The notes under the pieces: model-generated
Seen by the model: the letters and a program-made list of their open reading frames with translations, nothing else
The model's database searches: none
What the model was told of the DNA's origin: nothing
Part shown: positions 45,890 to 55,204 of the stretch, one piece after another
Position numbering within the stretch: position 1 is the stretch's first letter
How the letters are laid out: the number at the start of each line of letters is the position of its first letter
Program-made: the position numbers and the translations under genes
Origin: Psychromonas aquimarina ATCC BAA-1526
Lineage (GTDB): Bacteria > Pseudomonadota > Gammaproteobacteria > Enterobacterales > Psychromonadaceae
Length of the DNA stretch: 64,000 bases
Direction: 5' to 3'
Assembly (NCBI RefSeq): GCF_000428725.1
Contig: NZ_AUAM01000028.1
Span: 1-64,000 of the forward strand

Positions 45890-47332
45890 ATGTTACAACG
45901 CACCAAACCGTTAAGTGTTTTACTGACACTTATCGCTGTATTATTTTCACCGAATCTGTTCGCCAGTGCTGGTGAATCAATGGATTTAACTTCACATGGA
46001 ATAGGTTACGCTGCAATTTTATTTTTTGGTATAGCGTACTGCCTGGTAATGCTTGAAGATGTGATCCACTTACGTAAATCTAAACCTGTTCTAGTGGCCG
46101 CCGGGCTTATCTGGGCGATGATAGGTTTTTATTACACTCAGCATGGTATGAATCATGATGCTGAAGCAGCTTTCCGTCATAATTTATTAGAATATGCAGA
46201 ACTATTCTTCTTCCTGCTGGTAGCGATGACTTACATTAATGCCATGGAAGAGCGTCAGCTGTTTGATTCGCTGCGCGCCTGGATGGTCAATAAAGGTTTT
46301 ACCTTACGCCTTATTTTCTGGCTGACCGGTATTTTAGCTTTCTTTATCTCGCCGATCGCCGATAACCTGACCACCGCATTATTAATGTGTGCAATTGTTA
46401 TGAAAGTGGGCGGAACTAATCATAAATTTATTGCTATTGCCTGTATTAATATTGTTGTAGCGGCCAATGCCGGCGGTGCATTCAGTCCGTTTGGTGATAT
46501 CACTACACTGATGGTCTGGCAGAAAGGCATGGTTGAATTTTCTACCTTCTTCCATCTGTTTGTTCCCTCAGCGGTTAACTACTTAGTACCTGCCGTTATT
46601 ATGAGCTTCTTTATCTCTAAAGAAGTAGCTGCCGGTGACGATGAGGTCGTACATATGAAGCGCGGTGCCAAGCGTATTGTCGCTCTGTTTTTAATGACTA
46701 TTTCTTGTGCTGTTCTAGGTCATTCATTCTTAGGCATGCCGCCGGTATTAGGCATGATGACCGGCCTGGGATTACTACAGTTCTTCGCTTTCTTCCTGCG
46801 TAAAACTCAAAAATCTTATTATGAAAGTGCAGTACACAATGCCTCTGACAGAGTAGAGCATGAGCGTCTGCGTGATTTAGGTGACGGTGCGCCCTTTGAT
46901 ATCTTTAATAAAGTCGCTAAAGCGGAATGGGACACCCTGCTGTTTTTCTACGGAGTGGTATTGTGTGTCGGTGGTTTAGGATTTATCGGTTACCTGGGTA
47001 TGATTTCAGAAGCCATGTATACCAACTGGGATGCGACTTACGCCAATATAACCGTGGGTGTTTTATCTGCCATTGTAGATAATATTCCGGTGATGTTTGC
47101 GGTATTAAGCATGCAGCCGGATATGAGCCTTGGTCAGTGGTTATTAGTTACATTAACTGCAGGTGTCGGCGGCAGTATGCTGTCTATCGGCTCCGCTGCC
47201 GGTGTTGCTTTAATGGGTCAGGCGCGCGGTATTTATACCTTTGGTGCACATATCAAATGGGCGCCGGTTATCGCATTGGGTTATGCCGCCAGCATTGTTA
47301 CCCATCTGTGGATTAATGCCTCATTCTTTTAA
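45890..47332 (+). CDS. nhaD: Na+/H+ antiporter NhaD
   Basis: An inner-membrane antiporter of the ion transporter superfamily that exports sodium (or lithium) in exchange for protons; common in marine bacteria and active at alkaline pH. The protein of about 480 residues has a hydrophobic N-terminal segment (5-30), then about 12 membrane helices. Key family sequences are FISPIADNLTTALL, GGAFSPFGDITTLM and the late SAIVDNIPVMFAVLSM. The ATG at 45890 is chosen because AAGGAAG lies 6 bases before it; the ORF reaches 45869 without support. A hairpin follows the gene. Confidence 0.92.
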   Translation: MLQRTKPLSVLLTLIAVLFSPNLFASAGESMDLTSHGIGYAAILFFGIAYCLVMLEDVIHLRKSKPVLVAAGLIWAMIGFYYTQHGMNHDAEAAFRHNLLEYAELFFFLLVAMTYINAMEERQLFDSLRAWMVNKGFTLRLIFWLTGILAFFISPIADNLTTALLMCAIVMKVGGTNHKFIAIACINIVVAANAGGAFSPFGDITTLMVWQKGMVEFSTFFHLFVPSAVNYLVPAVIMSFFISKEVAAGDDEVVHMKRGAKRIVALFLMTISCAVLGHSFLGMPPVLGMMTGLGLLQFFAFFLRKTQKSYYESAVHNASDRVEHERLRDLGDGAPFDIFNKVAKAEWDTLLFFYGVVLCVGGLGFIGYLGMISEAMYTNWDATYANITVGVLSAIVDNIPVMFAVLSMQPDMSLGQWLLVTLTAGVGGSMLSIGSAAGVALMGQARGIYTFGAHIKWAPVIALGYAASIVTHLWINASFF

Positions 47333-47345
47333 TTAATCTATTTTT

Positions 47346-47381
47346 AGCGTTTTTCCCGTTTTTTAAAGCGGGAAAAACGCT
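47346..47381 (+). terminator. Hairpin after nhaD
   Basis: AGCGTTTTTCCCG (47346-47358) pairs perfectly with CGGGAAAAACGCT (47369-47381). It is a strong stem just after the stop codon, although the T run expected on its right is missing. Confidence 0.65.
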
Positions 47382-47994
47382 GAAAATTCACCAGCTCTCC
47401 TGCACAACTTCCTTTTAAATGTACAACTTCAGCTGTTTTTGTAGTCACTATCTGTAGGTTATTGACCCTTATATTGATCTGTAACTTTTACTTTCTTGCA
47501 AAATAAGTCTCTGTTTTTTATATTTATATGTGTTCTATTTGATTATTCTTGTGTACAATACGCGCCGTTATACAGCCGTGAAATGCCTTATGACGCACAA
47601 AAAACGATTGATTTGTTTAAGTTTTTTAAGGAAACGTTTACAAATTAAAAAGTAAAGTTGATCCAGCTCTAATACTGACTATTCGTTACTTGTTCGATTA
47701 AAGAGCTTTTGAGAAAGTGTGCCTACGCAAGGTGAACTGCTCAATCCAAATTTATTATTGTTTCATAAGTTATTTCCGGGTAATGGACTAAACTGAAAAT
47801 GATATTATCATTGAGGTTGAGTCGGCAGCAGCCTTTCACACTCGACTTATTGTTAACTGCAGTGATGTGCACGCATCTTTGAGTTAAGGTTAAGTTAACT
47901 AACATGATGTCTTAATGACTGACTCAATTCATCTAAGGATGGAGTTTTGAATTAAGCCTGACGTTAAATTAAATTAAAATTAAGGAAGATAAAA
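47382..47994. other. Long non-coding leader region before pilA
   Basis: About 610 bases with no convincing ORF, tRNA or known RNA motif. A -10-like TACAAT at 47554-47559 is followed by a GC-rich stretch, CGCGCC, which would give a leader of about 430 bases before pilA. I saw no clear sigma-54 (TGGCAC-N5-TTGCW) element. The region is not explained by its neighbours. Confidence 0.4.
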
Positions 47995-48411
47995 ATGAAA
48001 AAAGTACAAAGTGGTTTTACTCTAATCGAACTATTAATCGTAATCGCGATTATCGGTATTCTAGCAGCAGTAGCACTGCCTGCTTATAATAACTACACAA
48101 AAGAAGCTAAATTTACACAATTGAAGGTCGCAACTGGAGCTGTAAAGTCTGCTGTTGAAGTTTGTGCTCAAATTGACGGTACTACCGCGACGTGTGCAGC
48201 CGCAACCGCTGCTGCTACAGATGCAGGAAGCGACGGACTTTTGGCAAGCGTAGCGTTCACTGCGAGTGCTACTGCTCCCGTAATTAAAGCTTTAACAGAT
48301 GCTACAGACGGCTTTACAGCGACTGACCATTATACTTTAACTGGTGCGGTAGCTTCATCGGGTAAAATCACATGGACTGAAAGTTGCGTTCCTACAGCAA
48401 TGTGTGACTAA
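47995..48411 (+). CDS. pilA: Type IV major pilin
   Basis: The structural subunit of a type IVa pilus. The 138-residue prepilin has the short leader MKKVQSG with cleavage before Phe, then [20 protein letters not shown], the hydrophobic assembly helix with Glu at position 5. The C-terminal region has a cysteine pair (SCVPTAMCD) that forms the usual disulfide loop, plus two earlier cysteines at EVCAQ and TATCA. The body is rich in Ala and Thr. AAGGAAG lies 8 bases before the ATG. The stop codon overlaps the pilB start. Confidence 0.95.
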   Translation: MKKVQSGFTLIELLIVIAIIGILAAVALPAYNNYTKEAKFTQLKVATGAVKSAVEVCAQIDGTTATCAAATAAATDAGSDGLLASVAFTASATAPVIKALTDATDGFTATDHYTLTGAVASSGKITWTESCVPTAMCD

Positions 48412-50102
48412 TGACGACAAATCATAATATTAGCGGTCTGGCTTCCAGCCTGGCCGCTCGCGGTTTACTGCCCTTAGATAAACTCCAAAAGATAACTACT
48501 GCAGCCGCTAACGAAAACAAAGCGCTGGTCAGTTATCTGGTGGAAAACGATTTCATTTCCAGTGAAGCGTTAGCGCAGTTCTGTGAAGCTGAATATGGTA
48601 TTCCTCTATTAGATTCTGCGACCCTTAATCTAGATGATATCCCTGATAAGTTTATTAACGAGAAGTTAATAGAGAAGCACCATGCGCTGCCGGTTTATGT
48701 GCAGCAGAAAACCCTGTATATCGCTATGTCGGACCCTACCAATGTATCGGCACTGGAAGATTTCGGTTTCAGCTTTTCTATGCATACTGAAGCCCTGCTG
48801 GTGGAGGAAAAATACCTTAATAAAGCCATTGAAGAGGTATTAGAAGATGATGTCTCCTCCCTTGGTGAAATGGGCGATATCGATGATATTGAAGTCGATG
48901 ATACAGATTCCCGTCTTGATGAAAACCAGGGCGGGGTGGATGATGATGCACCGATTGTTAAATATATTAACGGTATTTTGATTGATGCAGTACGTAAAGG
49001 CGCATCAGATCTGCATTTTGAACCCTATGAAAAAAAATACCGTATCCGTTTTCGTGTTGACGGTATTCTGCATGAGGTAGCAACGCCGCCGGTTAACCTC
49101 GCCAACCGTTTTTCTGCGCGTTTAAAGGTTATGTCTAAATTAGATATTGCTGAGCGTCGTTTACCGCAGGATGGGCGAATCAAGCTTAAAATTTCTAATA
49201 AACGTAATGTGGATCTGCGTGTCAGTACCCTGCCCACCATGTGGGGAGAAAAAGTGGTAATGCGTATTCTCGATTCATCAGCGGCCAGTCTGGATATCGA
49301 CCGTTTAGGTTATTCAGACTCGCAGAAAGCAAAATATATGAATGCACTGGCAAAACCACAGGGCATGATTTTAATCACCGGCCCGACGGGTAGTGGTAAA
49401 ACCGTTTCTCTTTATACCGGGCTGAATATTCTTAATACCGTTGAGCGTAATATTTCCACTGCCGAAGATCCCGTGGAAATCAATTTAACCGGTATTAACC
49501 AGGTGCAGATTAATACCAAAGCGGGTTTAACTTTTGCTTCTGCGCTGCGCTCATTTTTACGTCAGGATCCCGATATTGTAATGGTCGGGGAGATTCGAGA
49601 TTTAGAAACCGCTGAAATAGGCATTAAAGCCGCGCAGACCGGGCACCTGGTATTATCTACACTGCATACAAATTCAGCTGCGGAAACCTTAACCCGCCTG
49701 CTAAATATGGGCGTGCCGGCTTTTAATATCGCTTCATCGGTGACATTGATTATTGCGCAGCGTTTAGCACGGCGTTTATGTGAGCAGTGTAAAACTGCAG
49801 AAAATTATGATAATAACGAGTTAAAAAATATCGGCTTTAATGAGACACAAATTGAAGCAGGTATTACACTATATAAACCGGTAGGCTGTGGAAGCTGCAC
49901 TGACGGATATAAAGGCCGTGTTGGTATCTATGAAGTGATGGAAATGACAGAAAATATTGGGCATATTATTTTAAATAACGGTAATGCCATGGAAATAGCG
50001 AAAGTCGCACAGGATGAAGGTATGGACACGCTGCGCCAGTCTGCTCTGCAGCAGGCATTAAACGGCATTACCAGCTTGAATGAAGTTACCCGGGTAACTT
50101 AA
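48411..50102 (+). CDS. pilB: Type IV pilus assembly ATPase PilB
   Basis: The hexameric cytoplasmic motor that drives pilus extension. The 563-residue protein has an N-terminal MshEN-type domain (about 10-150) and the GspE/PilB core. Its Walker A motif is [10 protein letters not shown], Asp box and His box sequences are present, and Walker B is [12 protein letters not shown]. The zinc motif is CEQC...CGSC (about 460-505). The start codon overlaps the pilA stop (TAATG). The acidic linker between domains (about 145-185) is long. It is followed by pilC after 72 bases. Confidence 0.95.
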   Translation: MTTNHNISGLASSLAARGLLPLDKLQKITTAAANENKALVSYLVENDFISSEALAQFCEAEYGIPLLDSATLNLDDIPDKFINEKLIEKHHALPVYVQQKTLYIAMSDPTNVSALEDFGFSFSMHTEALLVEEKYLNKAIEEVLEDDVSSLGEMGDIDDIEVDDTDSRLDENQGGVDDDAPIVKYINGILIDAVRKGASDLHFEPYEKKYRIRFRVDGILHEVATPPVNLANRFSARLKVMSKLDIAERRLPQDGRIKLKISNKRNVDLRVSTLPTMWGEKVVMRILDSSAASLDIDRLGYSDSQKAKYMNALAKPQGMILITGPTGSGKTVSLYTGLNILNTVERNISTAEDPVEINLTGINQVQINTKAGLTFASALRSFLRQDPDIVMVGEIRDLETAEIGIKAAQTGHLVLSTLHTNSAAETLTRLLNMGVPAFNIASSVTLIIAQRLARRLCEQCKTAENYDNNELKNIGFNETQIEAGITLYKPVGCGSCTDGYKGRVGIYEVMEMTENIGHIILNNGNAMEIAKVAQDEGMDTLRQSALQQALNGITSLNEVTRVT

Positions 50103-50174
50103 CATTAGACTGCTCTGTTCCTGCTTCCTGAGAGTCTCTGAGGAACAGAATAATTAATCTCCAAGGAATATTTC

Positions 50175-51407
50175 ATGGTTGCAAAGAAAGCAGCAAAAGC
50201 ACCAGCTATTCATACTTTTAAATGGAAAGGTATTAACCGCAAAGGCGCCAAAGTATCAGGTGAGCTGCAGGGCGAGTCCGTTGCTGAAATTAAAGCGGAA
50301 CTGCGCAAGCAGGGGGTCAATGTTACCCGCACCCAGAAAAAATCCAAGGGTATGTTCTCCTTTGGTAATAAAATCATCCCCATGGATATTGCCGTTGTTT
50401 CCCGGCAGATAGCAACTATGTTAGGTGCGGGTGTACCTTTAGTACAAAGCCTGCAGCTGATTGCTAAAAGTAATGAAAAAGCGCCTTTAAGGGAGCTGAT
50501 GACATCGATCGGAACGGAAGTTGCGTCCGGTACGCCGCTTTCGCAGACCCTGCGTGGTTATCCTAGATACTTTGATGACCTGTATTGCGATCTGGTTGAT
50601 GCCGGTGAGCAGTCCGGGGCGTTGGAAACTATATACGACCGCATCTCGATTTATAAAGAAAAATCAGAAGTCTTAAAATCAAAAATTAAAAAAGCGATGT
50701 TTTATCCGGCAGCCGTATTAACCGTTGCCGGTGTGGTAACTATGCTGCTGCTGCTTTTTGTTATTCCGCAGTTTAAAGATATTTTTGAAGGTTTTGGCGC
50801 TGAACTGCCGGCTTTTACCCTGTTTGTTTTAGGTATTTCAGATGCGGTGCAGAGTTACTGGTATATTATACTCGCTGTCATTGTCATTGCAGTTATGCTG
50901 TTTAAAAAAGCGCATCAGAAGTCGCAGAAAGTCAGAGATAATACCGATAAGTTTATTCTTAAAATTCCAGTAATCAGTACCATTTTAGATAAAGCCGCCA
51001 TTGCACGTTTTGCGCGTACTTTGTCAACTACCTTTGCCGCCGGTATCCCTTTAGTTGACGCGCTTATTTCGGCAGCCGGGGCATCGGGTAATTTTGTGTA
51101 CCGCAGTGCGATTAATAATATTCGCTCTGAAGTTATGGCCGGTATGCAGATGAATGTGGCCATGAAAACTACTGCAACTTTTCCGGATATGGTTTCGCAG
51201 ATGGTTATGATAGGCGAAGAGTCAGGTGATCTGGACGGTATGTTAAGTAAAGTGGCGGATATTTATGAACAGCAGGTTGATGATGCTGTGGATGCTTTAA
51301 CCAGCTTATTAGAGCCGATGATTATGGTGGTGCTTGGCGTGGTAGTCGGCGGCTTAATTGTTGCTATGTACCTGCCGATCTTCCAGTTAGGCAGTGTTGT
51401 TGGGTAA
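50175..51407 (+). CDS. pilC: Type IV pilus inner-membrane platform protein PilC
   Basis: The polytopic platform that links the motor to the pilus. The 410-residue protein has an N-terminal hydrophilic part (1-70) and two T2SSF repeats (about 72-195 and 275-397), each with helices leading to membrane segments (about 175-198, 225-245 and 380-402). Conserved motifs are RQIATMLGAGVPLVQSL and ARFARTLSTTFAAGIPLVDAL. It is last in the operon. The usual next gene, pilD, is absent; a terminator follows at 51443. Confidence 0.95.
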   Translation: MVAKKAAKAPAIHTFKWKGINRKGAKVSGELQGESVAEIKAELRKQGVNVTRTQKKSKGMFSFGNKIIPMDIAVVSRQIATMLGAGVPLVQSLQLIAKSNEKAPLRELMTSIGTEVASGTPLSQTLRGYPRYFDDLYCDLVDAGEQSGALETIYDRISIYKEKSEVLKSKIKKAMFYPAAVLTVAGVVTMLLLLFVIPQFKDIFEGFGAELPAFTLFVLGISDAVQSYWYIILAVIVIAVMLFKKAHQKSQKVRDNTDKFILKIPVISTILDKAAIARFARTLSTTFAAGIPLVDALISAAGASGNFVYRSAINNIRSEVMAGMQMNVAMKTTATFPDMVSQMVMIGEESGDLDGMLSKVADIYEQQVDDAVDALTSLLEPMIMVVLGVVVGGLIVAMYLPIFQLGSVVG

Positions 51408-51442
51408 TAATACTTCCTGACTGTCGCCGGAAAAGCTTAAAA

Positions 51443-51481
51443 TAAAAAGCGATTATCACTTTTGTGCTGATCGCTTTTTTT
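51443..51481 (+). terminator. Terminator of the pilABC operon
   Basis: AAAAAGCGAT (51444-51453) and ATCGCTTTTT (51470-51479) form the stem, with an inner CAC/GTG pairing, and a T run follows. It separates pilC from the convergent nagC. Confidence 0.8.
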
Positions 51482-51508
51482 ATATCCAAATGTTTATCTT
51501 AACTTTAT

Positions 51509-52735
51509 CTAGATTTTAATCTTCTGTAACAGATCACCTTCATAAAGCGCCTGCTTGATTAATGCAAATGCGGCCACGGTGGAATTGGGATTTAACTGGG
51601 CAGCTTCAATTTTCAACTCTTTTTGAAAGTCAGGTAGTGCCTGATGAGTAATACACTGATTAATCGTAGAAAACAGACTGTTTTCAGCCTGGGTTATCTT
51701 ACCGGCGATAATTATTTTCTGCGGATTTAATAAATTGATTAATATAGCTACGGTTTTTCCTAAATAAACGGCAGCATCTTCAATAATTTTCTGACATAAA
51801 GGATCATTAGCCGCGGCCGCTTGGTAAATGCTGTCAATGGAGATATCCTGTGGTTCCAGCTGAGTGAAGCAGCCCTGTCTGATGGCGCTTTCTACCTTCT
51901 CAAGAATAACTCGGTCACTGACTTCTGTTTCTAAACAGCCGAAATTGCCGCAGTGACACTGTTTTCCGGCGGGGTTTGCCTGAATGTGGCCGATTTCACC
52001 GATATTGAAATTTTGTCCTAACAGCGCTTTACCCTGGATAATTATCCCGGAGCCCACACCGTGATGTATGGTAACTAAAATGGAGTCTGCACAGTTTTTT
52101 GTTGCACCGAAGTAGTGTTCAGCAAGTGCAAGGCTGCGTGTATGGTTACCGATAAAGGTCGGCAGATTAAAACGCTGCTCGATAACTTCAACTAAAGGGT
52201 AATCTTTAAAGGAATAATGCGGCGTATAAACCACGCGCCCCTGTTTGGGGTTGATTAACCCTGACAGTGTGATGGAAATGGCTGATATCTTGTCTGCGTT
52301 ATGCAGTTCATTATTAATATAATGATCAATTTCAGAAATCAGCAGCTCAATAAGCTGCTCGCCGTCTTCACCTTGTATATTAACCTGTTTATTTGACAGC
52401 TGTTCGCCGGCTAAATTATAGCGGCTTAGGGATAACAGCTTTTGTCCGATTTTTACGGCCAGCACATAAATGGAGGCTGAGTTAGGAGCAAGTGATATTG
52501 CACAGCGTCCTCCGGTCGAAGCCTGGCGCGCGGTTTCGGAAATAATACCGCTTTCAAGTAACTGCCGGGTTATTTTGGTGACACTAGCGGGAGCCAGTTT
52601 ACTGACCTTGGCAATTTTAACGCGTGAAATAGGTGCATATTTTTCAATTACTTTATAAATAGTTGCACTGTTCGCTTGTTTAATATGATCAATGTTTGCA
52701 ATCACTGAACCTGCTTGCTGATTGTTTTGTACCAT
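51509..52735 (-). CDS. nagC: ROK-family transcriptional repressor NagC
   Basis: Represses GlcNAc genes; GlcNAc-6-P releases it. The 408-residue protein has a winged-helix N terminus with LAPASVTKITRQLLESG, then a sugar-kinase-like ROK domain with the zinc motif CHCGNFGCLET and LVTIHHGVGSGIII. The close likeness to E. coli NagC covers the whole length (406 residues). It lies behind nagA and nagB in the same direction, with 121 bases before nagA ends. A consensus operator lies in the nagB/nagE interval. Confidence 0.93.
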   Translation of the reverse strand: MVQNNQQAGSVIANIDHIKQANSATIYKVIEKYAPISRVKIAKVSKLAPASVTKITRQLLESGIISETARQASTGGRCAISLAPNSASIYVLAVKIGQKLLSLSRYNLAGEQLSNKQVNIQGEDGEQLIELLISEIDHYINNELHNADKISAISITLSGLINPKQGRVVYTPHYSFKDYPLVEVIEQRFNLPTFIGNHTRSLALAEHYFGATKNCADSILVTIHHGVGSGIIIQGKALLGQNFNIGEIGHIQANPAGKQCHCGNFGCLETEVSDRVILEKVESAIRQGCFTQLEPQDISIDSIYQAAAANDPLCQKIIEDAAVYLGKTVAILINLLNPQKIIIAGKITQAENSLFSTINQCITHQALPDFQKELKIEAAQLNPNSTVAAFALIKQALYEGDLLQKIKI

Positions 52736-52856
52736 CGTTGTTTACCGATCCTTATGTAACAACTGTTTATGTTTTAAAAATCAAGCTGAAATATAATCAA
52801 AAGGCAGCTCCCTCACCTCGAAAAAACATAAACAGCTTGTTATCTCACACTCTGCT

Positions 52857-53990
52857 TCAGGATGCTTTATATACACCATTCACAACAGTACCTGTTACTT
52901 TGTAGTCATTAGTAAAAATTGCTAAATTAGCTATTTTTCCCGATTTTATGCTGCCGAGTTTATTGTCAACTGCAATTGCTTTCGCTGGATATAAAGTCGC
53001 CATGCGAATCGCTTCTTCAAGCTCAATTCCAACAAACTTAACACTTTGCTCAATTGATTCGATCATAGTAACAGCCGAGCCGCCGAGCGTGCCGTCGGCA
53101 CCGAAACATTTACCATCTTTGTAATAAACAGTTGTACCGACAAAATCGAATTCATTAATATTAGCGCCTGCCGGAGCTGTTGCATCTGTTACTAAAATTA
53201 ATTTTTCGCCCATTATTCTTTTAGAAATACGCACATTTTCGTAAGCGACATGGAAACCGTCAACGATTATACCAGCGTAGATATCATTATCATAAACTGC
53301 GCCAATTACACCTGCTTCACGGCCGGTCATCGGGGTCATGGCATTAAACAGGTGGGTCGCAAAGCTGGCGCCGTTATCAATAGCGGCCTTTGCCTGAGCA
53401 TAAGTGGCATTGGTATGTCCGAGCGAGACAACAATACCAGATTCACTGAGCTGTTTAACTACTCCTATGGGGGTATTTTCCGGTGCTAGTGTTACCTGGC
53501 TTACAATATCTGCATTTTCACAAATAAGGTCAATCATAGCCGCTTCAGGTTTGCGGATATATTCCGGGCGATGGATGCCTTTTCTTTCAACGTTTAAGTA
53601 AGGTCCTTCTAAATGCAGGCCTAATACTTCGTTAGCTGTTTTATTTATGAAAGTGCGTGCCACCTGCAGTGCTCTTTTCATATCTTCATCTGATGAGGTA
53701 ATAAGAGTCGGCAGATAGCTGGTGCAGCCTGATTTAAGGTTCGCACTCTGCATTACCGTCAATGTTTCCTCGTTTACCGCACTGTTAAACATTACGCCGC
53801 CGCAGCCGTTCAGCTGCAGATCAATAAAACCTGGGGTTAGATTTGCACCCTGCAGATCCACTATTTCAATGCTCGAATCCAGCTGGCTGATCGGGCAAAT
53901 ACTTTTGATTTTATCATCTTCTACAATAACAGCATGTTCGATTAAAACTGCATCTGTTGTGTAGACTGTACAATTTGTTAATGCGTACAT
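52857..53990 (-). CDS. nagA: N-acetylglucosamine-6-phosphate deacetylase
   Basis: Removes acetate from GlcNAc-6-P to give glucosamine-6-P. The 377-residue amidohydrolase begins [12 protein letters not shown], as in E. coli NagA. It has [51 protein letters not shown] and the C-terminal [12 protein letters not shown], with the metal-binding Glu, His and Asp residues of the family. The ATG at 53990 is chosen over the ORF start at 54062 because GGAG lies 9 bases before it. It follows nagB with 144 bases between. Confidence 0.95.
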   Translation of the reverse strand: MYALTNCTVYTTDAVLIEHAVIVEDDKIKSICPISQLDSSIEIVDLQGANLTPGFIDLQLNGCGGVMFNSAVNEETLTVMQSANLKSGCTSYLPTLITSSDEDMKRALQVARTFINKTANEVLGLHLEGPYLNVERKGIHRPEYIRKPEAAMIDLICENADIVSQVTLAPENTPIGVVKQLSESGIVVSLGHTNATYAQAKAAIDNGASFATHLFNAMTPMTGREAGVIGAVYDNDIYAGIIVDGFHVAYENVRISKRIMGEKLILVTDATAPAGANINEFDFVGTTVYYKDGKCFGADGTLGGSAVTMIESIEQSVKFVGIELEEAIRMATLYPAKAIAVDNKLGSIKSGKIANLAIFTNDYKVTGTVVNGVYKAS

Positions 53991-54134
53991 TACAAACTTC
54001 TCCGTTAATATAAAAGGCTCCCCTGACCGCGCTTTCTGATGCTCAGTACTGGAGTTCGGCATATTAATTTAAGCGCCGGACGACAGGGGAAGGTATCAAT
54101 AACAAATTATTGAGTATTTTTGATCTAATACAGT

Positions 54135-54935
54135 TTATAAGTTACCGATGTTTTCAGCTTCCAGTTCGGTGAAGTATTTTAATGTTTTTACTTTAAGCTC
54201 CATCGTTGAGTCTGCATCACACGCGATTATTGCTTTTGGATGAAGCTGCAGAGCAGAAACCGTCCAAAGGTGATTAACACTGCCTTCAACTGCCGCTTCC
54301 AGTGCCTGGGCTTTATTATGACCTGTTACCAGGATTAGGATTTCAGCCGCATCCAGTAAGGTACCGACACCGATTGTTAAGGCTAATTTGGGAACCTGGT
54401 TGATATCGTTGCCGAAGAAACGGGAGTTAGCGATACGGGTATCCGGTGTTAATGTTTTAATACGGGTGCGGGAAGCTAATGAAGATGCCGGCTCATTAAA
54501 TGCGATATGTCCGTCAAGACCAATACCGCCCATAAACAGATCAATTTTTCCGTAACTCTTTATTTTGTCTTCGTAGCGCTGGCATTCGGCTTCTAAATCA
54601 TCTGCAAGGCCGTCAAGCAGGTTGATATTTTCAGCCTGGATATCAATATGGCTGAAGAAGTTATTATGCATAAAGCTGTGGTAGCTTTCCGGGTGGGTCG
54701 GTTCGATACCAACATATTCATCCATATTAAAAGTAACAACATGTTTGAAACTTACTTCACCGGCATTATAAAGTTCTATTAAACGTTTGTAAGTTGCCAG
54801 CGGGGTGCCTCCCGTTGGTAAACCCAGAACAAACGGACGCTCTGCTGTTGGTGCAAACTTGTTAATTGCGTTGATAATATAGCGGGCCGACCACAAGCCG
54901 ACTTTCGATGCATTTTCAAGAGGGATTAGGCGCAT
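54135..54935 (-). CDS. nagB: Glucosamine-6-phosphate deaminase
   Basis: Converts glucosamine-6-P to fructose-6-P and ammonia, linking GlcNAc use to glycolysis. The 266-residue protein has [36 protein letters not shown] and [16 protein letters not shown], with the catalytic Asp and His residues. Residues for allosteric GlcNAc-6-P binding appear to be kept. It is the first gene of nagB-nagA-nagC and diverges from nagE, with 269 bases between the starts. The ribosome site GGAG precedes ATG. Confidence 0.96.
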   Translation of the reverse strand: MRLIPLENASKVGLWSARYIINAINKFAPTAERPFVLGLPTGGTPLATYKRLIELYNAGEVSFKHVVTFNMDEYVGIEPTHPESYHSFMHNNFFSHIDIQAENINLLDGLADDLEAECQRYEDKIKSYGKIDLFMGGIGLDGHIAFNEPASSLASRTRIKTLTPDTRIANSRFFGNDINQVPKLALTIGVGTLLDAAEILILVTGHNKAQALEAAVEGSVNHLWTVSALQLHPKAIIACDADSTMELKVKTLKYFTELEAENIGNL

Positions 54936-55033
54936 TTTTTTCTCCGGTTGTTAAATGGGTTGTTAAGTTAATGCGTAGCGTAAATTAAGTCGGGGCAATA
55001 TGCCACAAAAATAGTGAAAATAGTGCCCTTATA

Positions 55034-55049
55034 AGTGACTGTAGTCACA
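55034..55049. promoter_or_regulatory. CRP-like site in the nagB/nagE interval
   Basis: AGTGACTGTAGTCACA matches TGTGA-N6-TCACA at 9 of 10 defined positions. It lies 100 bases from nagB and 155 from nagE, similar to the E. coli arrangement where CRP activates both. Confidence 0.6.
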
Positions 55050-55062
55050 AAATGAGGGGCTT

Positions 55063-55082
55063 TTATTTGCACCGAGAAATAA
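55063..55082. promoter_or_regulatory. NagC operator in the nagB/nagE interval
   Basis: TTATTTGCACCGAGAAATAA has both half-sites TTATTT and AAATAA of the NagC consensus, separated by 8 bases. It lies 14 bases from the CRP-like site. I found only one clear operator in this interval, whereas E. coli has two and forms a loop. Confidence 0.7.
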
Positions 55083-55204
55083 AGTCTTTAGAGTCGAGAG
55101 TAGATTTGCTGAAGCGTGTTGTGTAAATGGCATAACAGCACATTTCAACAATGATACACTATTTTAAATTATCACATACGCAAACAATTAAAGGAGAGCT
55201 AGTT

